Shown one piece after another: positions 34,229 to 43,057 of a stretch of DNA of 64,000 nucleotides (its first letter is position 1; each line of letters opens with the position of its first letter). This DNA comes from Pseudomonas nitroreducens NBRC 12694. Its GTDB lineage: Bacteria > Pseudomonadota > Gammaproteobacteria > Pseudomonadales > Pseudomonadaceae. The position numbers and the translations under genes were made by a program. Location of the stretch: positions 1 through 64,000 of the forward strand of contig NZ_BDAI01000006.1 of the NCBI RefSeq assembly GCF_002091755.1, given 5' to 3'. Under the pieces are notes generated by a model. That model searched no databases. It was not told the origin of the DNA and was given only the letters and a program-made list of their open reading frames with translations.

Positions 34229-34614
34229 TGACATACCAGGTCCGCTACCTCGCCCTTGCCGGTATCCTCGCCGCCTTCTTCCTCAATGTGGTAGCGCGCG
34301 GGTTGCTGCGGGTCGGTGGCGTGCCGGCGACCCTGCTGGTGGCGGCGGTGATCGCCGCCGCGATGGCCTTCTGGTTCGCCCGCCGGCACAAGCGCCTGGC
34401 GGAAACCGGTGAACGCTGGCGGCTGACTGCGCTGTACGGCGGCGGCCTGGCCCTGCTCTACACCCTCCTGGTGGGCATGGCGGCGTGGAAGAACACGCCC
34501 AGCCCGGCAGCACTGCTGCTCTACTTCCTCAATTACCTGTGCTACCCGCTGTGCGTCTGGTGGTTCTTCCGCCCCGGCGTGCTGCTGCGCTTCCTGCCAG
34601 CCGACAGGCGCTGA
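34228..34614 (+). CDS. four-helix inner-membrane protein of unknown function
   Basis: A 128-aa, very hydrophobic protein with about four membrane helices (roughly residues 5-22, 28-48, 68-90, 95-118) and a short basic loop (RRHKRLAETGERW) after helix 2. I do not recognise a named family. It overlaps the upstream SDR gene, which suggests a functional or at least translational link. Confidence 0.75.
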   Translation: MTYQVRYLALAGILAAFFLNVVARGLLRVGGVPATLLVAAVIAAAMAFWFARRHKRLAETGERWRLTALYGGGLALLYTLLVGMAAWKNTPSPAALLLYFLNYLCYPLCVWWFFRPGVLLRFLPADRR

Positions 34615-34699
34615 GCGGACTTCACGCTTTCTTCACCTGCATTTCATCCCGGCACGACCCGACCCCGCCTAAGGTGACGCAGACCTTGGAGGAGTCCCC

Positions 34700-35356
34700 A
34701 TGTCCCTGCCCCGTTCCCTTCGCGGCGCCATCGCCGCTGCCCTGCTGACCTTCGGCCCACTCGCCCTGGCCGCCGGCGAGAGTCCGTCCGACTGGGCCAG
34801 GCCGGTGGACCCATCGTTCAACCTCTACCAGATGTCGCCCACGCTCTACCGCAGCGCACTGCCCGGCAGTGCCGACCTGCCCGAACTGCAGCGCATGCAG
34901 GTGAAGACCGTGGTGAGCTTCATCAAGGACGACGACCGCGAATGGATCGGCCAGCAGAACATCGAGGCAGTGAGCTTCCCGACCCACGCCGACCGCGTCG
35001 ATGACGCCGACGTGCTGAAGGTCCTGCGTATCCTGCAGAGCGCCGAGCAGAACGGCCCGGTGTTGATGCACTGCAAGCACGGGCGTGATCGCACCGGCCT
35101 GTTCGCCGCCATGTACCGTACCGTGATCCAGGGCTGGAGCAAGGAAGACGCGCTCAAGGAAATGACCCAGGGCGGCTTCGGCACCGAGGATGACATGCAG
35201 GATGCCATCGCCTATGTGCAGAAGGCCGACATCGGCCAGCTGCAACAGGCCCTGGCCAGCGGCGAATGCAGCACCTCGGCCTTCGCCGGCTGCCAGCTCA
35301 AGGGCTGGTTGGCGGACACCTTCGGCGAGGAACGGTCGCCGCACCCGGCGCACTGA
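34700..35356 (+). CDS. secreted dual-specificity / tyrosine phosphatase-like protein
   Basis: A 218-aa protein with a signal peptide (cleavage near ALA-AGE, residue 25) and a Cys-phosphatase fold. The P-loop is HCKHGRDRTG, with catalytic Cys135 and Arg141 in the required C-x5-R spacing; the general acid is likely one of the Asp residues in the DDDRE or HADRVDDAD segments. It probably works in the periplasm; whether it removes phosphate from protein, phosphoinositide-like or other substrates cannot be seen. GGAGG lies well placed before the ATG. Confidence 0.87.
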   Translation: MSLPRSLRGAIAAALLTFGPLALAAGESPSDWARPVDPSFNLYQMSPTLYRSALPGSADLPELQRMQVKTVVSFIKDDDREWIGQQNIEAVSFPTHADRVDDADVLKVLRILQSAEQNGPVLMHCKHGRDRTGLFAAMYRTVIQGWSKEDALKEMTQGGFGTEDDMQDAIAYVQKADIGQLQQALASGECSTSAFAGCQLKGWLADTFGEERSPHPAH

Positions 35357-35429
35357 TCGGCGACCTGTCACACCGAATCGGCAAGAGTGCGGTAGCTTAT
35401 CCGCACCCTCACCGTTTCACAGGCTCGCC

Positions 35430-36317
35430 ATGACCGCTTCCCGCTTCAGCGCCGTTACCCACACCCGCTATATCGACCACGCCGGCCTGGATGCCTTCTG
35501 CGCCGACTACGACGGCTTCCTGCTCGATCTCTGGGGCGTACTGATCGACGGCGTCGACGTCTTCCCCGGCGCCCTCGCCTGGCTCGCCCGCCGCGCCGCC
35601 GAAGGCAAGCCGGTGTGGTTCCTCAGCAACGCCTCGCGCAGCGTCCCGGAGATGGCCGACACCCTGGTGCGGCTGGGCGTCTCCCGCGAGCTGTTCGCCG
35701 GTATCACCACCTCCGGCCAACTGGCCATCGACGCCTTCACCCATGAACGCGAATTCCAGCGCGGCGGCATCTATACCGTCGGTGTGGGCGATGCGCTGAC
35801 CACCTGGCCGGCAGACATCCGCGAGCGCTTCTGCGATGACATCCACGCTGCATCGCTGATTCTGGGCGTCGGCAGCTTCCCGCAGGACGAACTGGAAGAG
35901 CGCTTCGCCCCGCTGCGCGGCGCCACCGAAAAACCCTTCCTGTGCGCGAACCCGGACCGCGTGGTGGTCTCCGGTGGGCAAACGGTGTTCGGCGCCGGTC
36001 GCCTCGCCGAAGCCTTCGCCGAAGAAGGCGGCAAGGTGCACTGGTACGGCAAACCCGATCCTTCCGCGTTCCGCATCGCCCATCGGCAGTTGGAAGCGCG
36101 CGGCGCGAAGCACATCCTGTTCGTCGGCGATTCGCTGGTGACCGACGTCCCCGGCGCGCTGGCCGCGCGCATCGACACCTTGTGGCTGGCATCCACCGGC
36201 ATCCATCGCCAGGCGCTGGGCGTGCCCTTCAACGGCGGGCTGGACCCGGAAAGGACGAACGCTCTGCTCGATGGCTATCCAATTCGTCCGCACTTTGCCG
36301 CGCCGGGGCTGGTCTGA
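35430..36317 (+). CDS. HAD-type hydrolase, NagD-like / TIGR01459 family
   Basis: A 295-aa haloacid-dehalogenase superfamily protein. Motif I is DGFLLDLWGVLIDG, in which the nucleophile Asp33 is present but the usual second Asp is Trp35; this replacement is normal in the TIGR01459 branch. The C-terminal motif FVGDSLVTDVPGALAA supplies the metal-binding aspartates. The physiological substrate is not known. I start it at 35430 (MTASRFSAV); the open frame runs further upstream but overlaps the phosphatase gene. Confidence 0.88.
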   Translation: MTASRFSAVTHTRYIDHAGLDAFCADYDGFLLDLWGVLIDGVDVFPGALAWLARRAAEGKPVWFLSNASRSVPEMADTLVRLGVSRELFAGITTSGQLAIDAFTHEREFQRGGIYTVGVGDALTTWPADIRERFCDDIHAASLILGVGSFPQDELEERFAPLRGATEKPFLCANPDRVVVSGGQTVFGAGRLAEAFAEEGGKVHWYGKPDPSAFRIAHRQLEARGAKHILFVGDSLVTDVPGALAARIDTLWLASTGIHRQALGVPFNGGLDPERTNALLDGYPIRPHFAAPGLV

Positions 36318-36346
36318 GTTCAGGACAAACGCCTGAGCTTGCCCCC

Positions 36347-36598
36347 ATGAACGAACTGATCGACCTGCTGCAATGGCCGGCCATGCTGGTCACCGTCCTC
36401 GCCGCCTGGCTGGTGGGTTCCCGCGACCGAAAGCGGCGCAAGGTGGGCTTCTGGGTATTCATCGCCAGCAACGCGCTGTGGATCGCCTGGGGCCTGCCCG
36501 CCCACGCTTACGCGCTGGTGATCCTGCAGCTGTGCCTGGCGGCGATGAACATCCGCGGCAGCTACAAGAACCGCAAGCGCGAGCATGCCGAGGGTTGA
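36347..36598 (+). CDS. small two-helix inner-membrane protein
   Basis: An 83-aa protein with two to three hydrophobic stretches (about residues 10-22, 32-46 and 50-66) and a basic C-terminal tail (YKNRKRE). The start at 36347 lies 29 bp after the HAD gene stop. Family resemblance is to short conserved Pseudomonas membrane proteins of unknown role. The frame is open far upstream but overlaps the HAD gene. Confidence 0.7.
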   Translation: MNELIDLLQWPAMLVTVLAAWLVGSRDRKRRKVGFWVFIASNALWIAWGLPAHAYALVILQLCLAAMNIRGSYKNRKREHAEG

Positions 36599-36606
36599 GC
36601 CGCTTT

Positions 36607-36681
36607 CGTAGGAGCGAGCTTGCTCGCGAACCGCATGGCACCGGAGCTGGGCTGTTCGCGAGCAAGCTCGCTCCTACGAAG
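36607..36681. repeat. REP-like palindrome, family B
   Basis: GTAGGAGCGAGCTTGCTCGC and GCGAGCAAGCTCGCTCCTAC face each other across about 35 bp. It is the best-conserved copy of the family and lies between convergent genes. Confidence 0.82.
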
Positions 36682-36754
36682 AGCCCCTGGGCTCCGCTCC
36701 GCCCTACGCGACTTGCATGCCGCCGTAAGAGCGCCGCGATCTGGCCGCCAACGA

Positions 36755-36778
36755 AAACGGGAGCCGAAGCTCCCGTTG
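36755..36778 (-). terminator. intrinsic terminator of the efflux operon
   Basis: On the minus strand AACGGGAGC-TTCG-GCTCCCGTT is a 9-bp stem with a stable tetraloop followed by TTCG after the T-rich end, 18 bp past the HlyD gene stop. Confidence 0.8.
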
Positions 36779-36795
36779 TCATTCATTGAATCAGA

Positions 36796-37701
36796 TCACT
36801 GCGCCGTCGCAGCTGCGCCGTCGGAATGCTCCGCGTTGCGGCTCTGCGGATTGACGATCACGGTGGCGGTGATGCCCGCCGCCAGCAGCACGCCGTCCGG
36901 TACCTCGTCGATATGGATGCGCACCGGCACGCGCTGGGCCAGGCGCACCCAGTTGAAGGTCGGGTTGACGTCGGCCACCAGCTCCCGGCTTTCCGGGTTA
37001 TCGCGATCGTAGATGGCGCGGGCGACGCTTTCGACGTGGCCCTTCAGGCGCTCGCCGCTCATCAGTTGCAGCTCCGCCGGGTCGCCGACGCGGATGTGCG
37101 GCAGCTTGGTCTCTTCGAAATAGCCGTAGATCCAGTAGGAGTTCTCGTCGACCACGGCCATCTTCGCCTCGCCGACGCGGGCGTAGTCGCCACGGTGCAC
37201 GTTGAGGTTGGTCACGTAGCCATCCACCGAGGCGCGCACCTGGGTGCGTTCCAGGTTCAGCTTGGCGGCGTCCAGCGCGGCCAGGGCCTGCTGGTAGTCG
37301 GCCTCGGAGGCGGCGGCGGTGTTGCTGGCATCGTCCAGGCTCTCGCGGGAGACCACTTCTTCATCCATGGCGCGGCGGCGCTTGGCGTTGAGCTGGCGCA
37401 TCTGCAGGGTGGCCTTGCGCGAAGCGACCAGGGCTTCGGCCTGCTTCACGGCGATCTGGTAGTGGTCCGGGTCGATCTGCATCAAGAGATCGCCTTTCTT
37501 CACCTGCTGGTTGTCGCGCACCGGTACGTCGACCACCACGCCGGAGACGTCGGCGGCGACGTTGATGATATCGGCTCGTACCCGGCCGTCGCGGGTCCAG
37601 GGCGTATCCATGTAGTTCACCCAGAGGGCGCGGCCGATCAACGCGGCGACCGCCAGGATGATCAGGGTCGCCAGCAGGCTGATGATGGATTTGAGAGTCA
37701 T
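36796..37701 (-). CDS. HlyD/AaeA-type periplasmic adaptor of efflux system
   Basis: A 301-aa membrane-fusion protein with one N-terminal helix (about residues 7-28) followed by YMDTPWTRDGRVRADII, the typical start of EmrA/AaeA-type adaptors. It has a short coiled-coil hairpin (about residues 85-150) and beta-barrel domains. It would connect the FUSC pump to the outer-membrane factor. It is the last gene of the OMF-FUSC-DUF1656-HlyD operon, 13 bp after the DUF1656 gene. Confidence 0.9.
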   Translation of the reverse strand: MTLKSIISLLATLIILAVAALIGRALWVNYMDTPWTRDGRVRADIINVAADVSGVVVDVPVRDNQQVKKGDLLMQIDPDHYQIAVKQAEALVASRKATLQMRQLNAKRRRAMDEEVVSRESLDDASNTAAASEADYQQALAALDAAKLNLERTQVRASVDGYVTNLNVHRGDYARVGEAKMAVVDENSYWIYGYFEETKLPHIRVGDPAELQLMSGERLKGHVESVARAIYDRDNPESRELVADVNPTFNWVRLAQRVPVRIHIDEVPDGVLLAAGITATVIVNPQSRNAEHSDGAAATAQ

Positions 37702-37714
37702 GGGTGCACGCTCG

Positions 37715-37927
37715 TTACTTATAGACAGTGAGGGACAGCCCGCCGAACAGGCAGGCGAACAGGCACACGCGGAACAGCGCCGGGTGCCAGGTGTAGCGGT
37801 ACAGGCCGACCGAAGCGAGGATGCGGTCGATGCCCCAGCAGATCACCGCGGCGACGAGGAACATCAGGGTCAGGGTCGGCATGTAGACCCCGTGGAACGC
37901 GATCTCGCGGGGCAGGTCAGGCAACAT
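37715..37927 (-). CDS. DUF1656 (AaeX-like) small membrane protein
   Basis: A 70-aa protein with two membrane helices (about residues 14-33 and 48-66) beginning MLPDLPREIAFHGVYMP, the standard DUF1656 N-terminus. Such proteins always accompany FUSC and HlyD efflux components; their exact role is not known. The start at 37927 lies within the end of the FUSC gene (11-bp overlap). Confidence 0.88.
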   Translation of the reverse strand: MLPDLPREIAFHGVYMPTLTLMFLVAAVICWGIDRILASVGLYRYTWHPALFRVCLFACLFGGLSLTVYK

Positions 37928-40103
37928 GGGTCGATCTTCCAGAAGAGGTTTCGCCATCGCGCAGCGGCGACTGCGGGTCGAGCAGGCTGCTGCGGATGAA
38001 GTGCAGGTAGCTGAGCACGCGGCGCAGCGGCGAGCTTTCGAAGTCCGGCGCGCGCGGCTCGTCAGTGGTCTTCACGCAATCGATGGCCTGCTCCACTGCG
38101 ACCAGGGCGCGCTCAAGGTTGGCTTCGCAGGGCTTGACGAACAGGCGGATCAGCGCACGGCCCATGGCGCGGATCGACTGCCGCCAGGGCGACGATTGCG
38201 CATAGCAGGGCTCGCTCGGCAGGTTCTCCTGCTCGACACGCAGTTCGATGATCGAATGTCCGATTTCCAGAACCACGAAGGTCCAGCGCAGCAGGCGGCG
38301 TTGCATCTGCGGGCTGCGCGCGGCCACACCGTAGGCCTGGTTGAGCAGGTCGCGGGTGCCGCTCTCGAACGACGAGACAAGGCCGTCGAGCTTGCCGCTG
38401 ATGGCTTCCACCACGCGCAGGCGCAGGTCCTTCTCCAGGCGGCGCCAGAGCCAGGCGCTGGTGGGCGGCATGATCACCGCGGCGACCACCGCGGCCAGGC
38501 TTTGCGACAGCACCAGGGCGATGTACTCGTTGAGCATGCGGCCCGGATCGTAGACGGTGAGGTTCGCCGGGATCGCGCCGAAGCTGAAGAACACCAGCAG
38601 GCCCAGGCCGTAGCCGGCGTATTTGGGCTTGATCGAGAAGAACGCGCCCACCGCGAACACCGGCGCCAGGGCGAAGGCCAGCAGGGCGAAGCCGTCCAGG
38701 TGCGGGAACACGAAGAAGGTTTCCGAGAAGCCGAGGATCGCCGCGAAGAAGGTGCCCACGGCCATCTGCATGGCCATCTTCGCCGGGTCAGGCGCGGCCG
38801 AGACCAGCGCGGCGACGGCGGCGGCGTTGAGCACGAAGGTGCTGCCGCTGGGCCAGGCGGTCTCGATCCAGAACAGGCCGAACACCAGCACCATCAGCGC
38901 GGTACGCCCGCCCGCCACCAGCGAGGCGACCAGGTTGGCCTTGGGCGAGAAGCCGTGCTTCCAGTTCTCCCGCTCGTGCTTGTGCGCGGCCAGGGAGGCG
39001 TGGGTCAGGGCGTAGTTGTAGAGGTCGTCGGCCAGGCGGTAGAGCAGCTCGCCGGCGGTGTTGTAGTCCAGCAGCGCGGAGGGCTCGTCCTGCTCCGCGA
39101 GCAACTGCGCGCGGCCGGAACGGATGCACTGCATCATCCGCGTGCGGTGGCTTTCCAGCTGCGCAGCGAGGCGTTCGGCGTCACGGTCGGTGACCGACTG
39201 GCCGCGCCACGGGGCGAGCACCTGAGTCAGTTCATCCAGGCACGGTTGCAACGCGCGCAGCACCGCCTCGGCCTCCTGCGCACGCAGGCGCGAGAGCAAC
39301 TGGTGCAGCGCGTGGTAACGGGTGGTGAGGACCATGAACTCGTTGTTCAGGCGCGACAGGCGACCCGAACGCAGGCGCATGTGCGGGTCTTCGAAGCGGG
39401 TAACGCTGCGCAGCGCCTCCAGGCCCACGGCCTGGGAAGCGAAGGCGACGTTGGATGCCTCGAACCTGCGCCGATCACCGCCGCCGAGGTTGTCCAGGAC
39501 GAAGCCGGCGAAGGCGCCGAAACGCTGGTACAGCGCGCTGCGCATGGCCGTGCTGGAGGTCTGCGGGAACAGCGTGGCGCTGACCACCATGGAGCAGAGA
39601 ATCCCCAGGCTGATTTCCAGCACGCGCCAGATGGCCGACATGAACGCGGCTTCCGGGTGCAGGGTGGCGGGCAGGCCGATCAGCGTGGCGGTGTAGCCGG
39701 CGAGCACGCAGGCGTAGGAGCGGAAGTCGCGGTAGCGCGCGGCGCCGACGGTGCACAGGCCGATCCACAGCGCCGAGACCAGCAGGAACAGCTCGCGCTG
39801 CTGGGCGAAGATGGCAATCAGCGCAACCATCACGGAGAGCCCGACGAGGCTGCCGAGAATCCGGTAGAAACTCTTGGCGAACACCTGGCCGCTCTGCGGC
39901 TGCATGACGATGAACACGGTGATGGTCGCCGTGCTTGGCTGCGGCAGCTCCAGGCGCATCGCCAGCCACAGGGTCAGCAGCGCGGCGAGCAGCACCTTGG
40001 CGATATAGATCCAGGTGATGCCGTCGCTGCGGCCCCATTCCAGCAGCGCGCGACGCAGGGCGTCCAGCGGCGCCGGGTGGGCGCTGAAGTCGTTCGCCGC
40101 CAT
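37917..40103 (-). CDS. FUSC family aromatic-acid-type efflux pump
   Basis: A 728-aa inner-membrane transporter of the FUSC/AaeB family (p-hydroxybenzoate and fusaric-acid efflux). It has two blocks of about six membrane helices (about residues 25-165 and 365-500), each followed by a large cytoplasmic domain. Start: ATG 40103 (MAANDFSAH), directly after the OMF stop; a GTG at 40130 adds nine residues. With the OMF, DUF1656 and HlyD proteins it forms a complete envelope-spanning pump; the substrate is inferred only from the family. Confidence 0.92.
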   Translation of the reverse strand: MAANDFSAHPAPLDALRRALLEWGRSDGITWIYIAKVLLAALLTLWLAMRLELPQPSTATITVFIVMQPQSGQVFAKSFYRILGSLVGLSVMVALIAIFAQQRELFLLVSALWIGLCTVGAARYRDFRSYACVLAGYTATLIGLPATLHPEAAFMSAIWRVLEISLGILCSMVVSATLFPQTSSTAMRSALYQRFGAFAGFVLDNLGGGDRRRFEASNVAFASQAVGLEALRSVTRFEDPHMRLRSGRLSRLNNEFMVLTTRYHALHQLLSRLRAQEAEAVLRALQPCLDELTQVLAPWRGQSVTDRDAERLAAQLESHRTRMMQCIRSGRAQLLAEQDEPSALLDYNTAGELLYRLADDLYNYALTHASLAAHKHERENWKHGFSPKANLVASLVAGGRTALMVLVFGLFWIETAWPSGSTFVLNAAAVAALVSAAPDPAKMAMQMAVGTFFAAILGFSETFFVFPHLDGFALLAFALAPVFAVGAFFSIKPKYAGYGLGLLVFFSFGAIPANLTVYDPGRMLNEYIALVLSQSLAAVVAAVIMPPTSAWLWRRLEKDLRLRVVEAISGKLDGLVSSFESGTRDLLNQAYGVAARSPQMQRRLLRWTFVVLEIGHSIIELRVEQENLPSEPCYAQSSPWRQSIRAMGRALIRLFVKPCEANLERALVAVEQAIDCVKTTDEPRAPDFESSPLRRVLSYLHFIRSSLLDPQSPLRDGETSSGRSTHVA

Positions 40104-40104
40104 A

Positions 40105-41619
40105 TCAGCGTCCGGCGCCCTGTGCCGCACGCACGTCGACTGTCTCCGGGACCATCTTTTGCTCCCGCGGGCCTTCCTGCTTGTCCATCAGGCCGCCGCC
40201 GAGGGCAACGACGAGGCCGGCATGGGTCGCCAGGCGCGCGGCACGTACCTGCTGCTCCACCAGTTGCTGCTGAAACAGGCGGGTCTGCGCGTTGAGCACG
40301 TTGAGGTAGTCGGTCAGGCCGCCACGGTACGCCTTGGTGGCGATGTCGTAGGTGCGCTGGGCCGAGGCCACGGACTTGGCGGCGAAGCCTTGCTGCAGCT
40401 CCATGGAGTGCATGCGGATCAGGTGATCGGAGATGCCCTTGAGCGCGTTGATCAGCGTCTGGTTGTACTGCGCCACGGCGGCGTCGTAGCCCGCCGCTTC
40501 CTGGCTCAGCTGCGAGCGGCGACGACCGCCGTCGAAGATCGGCAGGGAGATGGCCGGGCCGACGCCGTAGGTGAATTTCTCGGCATTGAGGAACTCCAGC
40601 ATGCCGCCGCCGACCGCGCTGTAGCCGATGCTCGCGACCAGGTCGACGTTGGGGTAGAACTCGGCGCGGGCGACGTCCACGCCCTTGGCCTGGGCGGCGA
40701 CTTTCCAGCGGCTGGCGACCACGTCCGGGCGGTGCCCGAGCAACTCCATCGGCAGCTTGCTGGGCAGGCCGGGGCCTTCGGCGAGCTTGAGGCTCGGGCG
40801 CTGGATCGAGGCGCCGGCGCCGGGGCCTTTGCCGGCCAGGGCGGCGATCTGGTTGCGGGTCAGCTGGATTTCCTCGTCCACCGCTTCGATCTTGCGTTCG
40901 GTCTCCGGCAGCGGGACTTCCGCCTGGCTGACTTCGAAATGCGTGCCGATGCCGCCGGCCAGGCGACGCTGGGCCAGCGCGAGGATGCCCTGTTGCTGAG
41001 CCAGCATGGCCTTGCCGATGTCCAGCTCGGCGTATTGCAGCGACAGCTGGATGTAGGCGCGGACGATGTTGCTCTCCAGCTCCAGCTGGGCGACCCGTGC
41101 CTCGGCGGCGGTCATCTTGGCGATGTCGAGGTAGCGCTCGGTGTTGCTGCGCTCGCGGCCCCAGAGGTCGAGCGAATAGCTCAGGCCCAGGGCGGCGTTG
41201 TTGTTCCAGGTGGTGGTATCGGCCAGGTCGCCCGGGCCATAGAAATAGTCGGTCGGCCAGCGGTGGCGGGTCAGCGAGGCATCGCCGCTGATCTGCGGCG
41301 ACTCGGCGGACTCGGCGACGCCAGCCATGGCCATGGCCATGCGCACCCGCGCCTCGGCCTGGGCCAGGGTCGGGCTGCCGTCCAGCGCAGTCTGCACCCA
41401 GCTATTCAACTGCGGATCGCCATAGGCACGCCACCACTGCTCGGCCGGCCAGCCAGCTTCCTGGTTGGCGTGCGCGATGGCGGCGTCGGTGGCCAGCTCG
41501 GTGTCGCCCATGCGCTGTTCCTGCGGGGCGATGCCGTTGGTGCTGATACATCCGGCGATTGTTGAAAAAATGACAAAGGAGCCGACGAACGTCAGTCCTT
41601 TCACGAGGTGACGCGACAC
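40105..41619 (-). CDS. NodT-family outer-membrane efflux lipoprotein
   Basis: A 504-aa TolC-like outer-membrane factor. The signal sequence ends in the lipobox TIAG-Cys (Cys at residue 24). The mature part shows the duplicated OEP pattern: WWRAYGDPQLNSWVQTAL near the N-terminus and LLGHRPDVVASRWKVAAQAKGVDVARAEFYPNVDL in the second half. It opens the efflux operon and diverges from a LysR gene, which probably regulates it. Confidence 0.92.
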   Translation of the reverse strand: MSRHLVKGLTFVGSFVIFSTIAGCISTNGIAPQEQRMGDTELATDAAIAHANQEAGWPAEQWWRAYGDPQLNSWVQTALDGSPTLAQAEARVRMAMAMAGVAESAESPQISGDASLTRHRWPTDYFYGPGDLADTTTWNNNAALGLSYSLDLWGRERSNTERYLDIAKMTAAEARVAQLELESNIVRAYIQLSLQYAELDIGKAMLAQQQGILALAQRRLAGGIGTHFEVSQAEVPLPETERKIEAVDEEIQLTRNQIAALAGKGPGAGASIQRPSLKLAEGPGLPSKLPMELLGHRPDVVASRWKVAAQAKGVDVARAEFYPNVDLVASIGYSAVGGGMLEFLNAEKFTYGVGPAISLPIFDGGRRRSQLSQEAAGYDAAVAQYNQTLINALKGISDHLIRMHSMELQQGFAAKSVASAQRTYDIATKAYRGGLTDYLNVLNAQTRLFQQQLVEQQVRAARLATHAGLVVALGGGLMDKQEGPREQKMVPETVDVRAAQGAGR

Positions 41620-41753
41620 GGTGGAGGTCCTGGAAGTGGTCTAGCTTTTCAGCGTGGGGCTTTTAAGCGTGGAGAGCCGGCAAAGCCAGTTGCGGCGATT
41701 GAATTCTAGGGACGGGAAAGGGAACGGATAAGCCGGCTGTTTTGTGATTGTTT

Positions 41754-41765
41754 ATTACCGATAAT
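41754..41765. promoter_or_regulatory. candidate LysR operator between efflux operon and LysR gene
   Basis: ATTA-CCGA-TAAT is a palindrome of the T-N11-A type, and the flanking bases GTTT and GAAAC extend the symmetry. It sits in the 294-bp AT-rich divergent region, the usual place for a LysR binding site. Confidence 0.5.
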
Positions 41766-41913
41766 GAAACAATGTGTGTCGTCATCCATGTGACAATAGG
41801 CCGCCCCCGCTCTGCTCCGCGCATTGCCACCCATCAAGGACATGCCGGCGGCGGCGACGTATCGCTGCATCGACGTCGCCACCCGGGACAGACGCCCCAC
41901 TGACGAGGCCCCA

Positions 41914-42849
41914 ATGGACACACTGCAGACCATGCGTGCGTTCGCCTGTGTCGCGGAAACCGGCAGTTTCACCGCCGCCGCGCAGCAGCTGAACACCACC
42001 ACCGCCTACGTATCCCGCGCGGTCGCCAATCTGGAGTCCCACCTGCGGACCCGCCTGCTCAACCGCACCACCCGGCGAATCGCCCTGACCGAGGCCGGCC
42101 AGCGCTACCTGCTGCGCTGCGAGCAGATCCTCGCCTATGTCGAGGAAGCCGAGGCCGAGGCCAGCGATGCCCACGCCCGCCCTGCCGGCCGCCTGCGCGT
42201 GCACTCGATGACCGGCATCGGCCAGCACTACGTGATCCGCGCCATCGCCAACTATCGCCAGTTGCATCCGGATGTGACCTTCGAGCTGACCATGGCCAAC
42301 CGCGTGCCGGACCTGCTCGACGAAGGCTTCGACGTGGCCATCGTGGTCGCCTCGGAACTGCCCGATTCGGGCCTGGTGTCCCAACGCATCGGCGAGACCT
42401 ACAGCATCCTCTGCGCCTCGCCCGACTACCTGGCCCGACGCGGCACGCCGAAGACACCCACCGAACTGATGGAGCACGACTGCCTGCGCCTGATCAGCCC
42501 GGTGCTGCCGCTGGACAAATGGCTGTTCGACGGCCCCAACGGCCAGGAAATGATCACCCTCGGCCCCTCGCCCTTCCAGGTGAATGTCGGTGACGCCATG
42601 ACCGAGGCCATCGGCTCCGGCATGGGCATCAGCGCCTTGCCGGTCTACTCGGCGATCGACGGCCTGCGCGATGGCTCGCTGGTGCGCGTGCTGCCGCATT
42701 ACAAGCTGCAGATCCTCAACGTCTACGCGCTGTACCCGTCGCGGCAGTACCTGGACGCGAAGATCAAGACCTGGGTAGCCTACCTGCGCGAGAACCTCCC
42801 CGGCGTGCTCCAGGCCGATGGCGCCGGCCTCGCCGATGTGGGACCCTGA
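41914..42849 (+). CDS. LysR-family regulator (AaeR-like)
   Basis: A 311-aa LysR regulator with an N-terminal winged helix (MDTLQTMRAFACVAETGSF, and LNTTTAYVSRAVANLE as recognition helix) and a periplasmic-binding-like effector domain. GAGG precedes the ATG at 41914. It is divergent from the OMF-FUSC-DUF1656-HlyD operon, an arrangement like aaeR-aaeXAB in E. coli, so it probably activates the pump in response to an aromatic acid. The effector is an inference. Confidence 0.9.
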   Translation: MDTLQTMRAFACVAETGSFTAAAQQLNTTTAYVSRAVANLESHLRTRLLNRTTRRIALTEAGQRYLLRCEQILAYVEEAEAEASDAHARPAGRLRVHSMTGIGQHYVIRAIANYRQLHPDVTFELTMANRVPDLLDEGFDVAIVVASELPDSGLVSQRIGETYSILCASPDYLARRGTPKTPTELMEHDCLRLISPVLPLDKWLFDGPNGQEMITLGPSPFQVNVGDAMTEAIGSGMGISALPVYSAIDGLRDGSLVRVLPHYKLQILNVYALYPSRQYLDAKIKTWVAYLRENLPGVLQADGAGLADVGP

Positions 42850-42870
42850 CCACCCTCTTTCGTCGTGTTT

Positions 42871-42926
42871 CGCGGGCAAGCTCACTGTGTAACTCCCTAC
42901 CCCGGTGTTCAGTGAGCTTGCCCGCG
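42871..42926. repeat. perfect 17-bp inverted repeat
   Basis: CGCGGGCAAGCTCACTG and CAGTGAGCTTGCCCGCG are perfectly complementary across 22 bp. The core GCAAGCTC is shared with REP family B, so it may be a variant of it. It may also act as a terminator for the LysR gene, although no T-run follows. Confidence 0.65.
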
Positions 42927-43057
42927 ACCCACTTTCCCCCGCACCACCCGGGGTGTTCGTCGTTCGATAACCGCCCAGCGCACACGTAAGCCTTGCGCCG
43001 CTCTAGCCCGGCAGTGGTAGGGTTAAGCCCCTCCCGCCTCCCTGCCGCCCGAGAGCC

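Noticed and set aside
37926..40295. Long plus-strand open frame opposite the FUSC gene
   Set aside because: Antisense shadow of a convincing membrane transporter; composition is low-complexity Arg/Gln/Gly/Ala.
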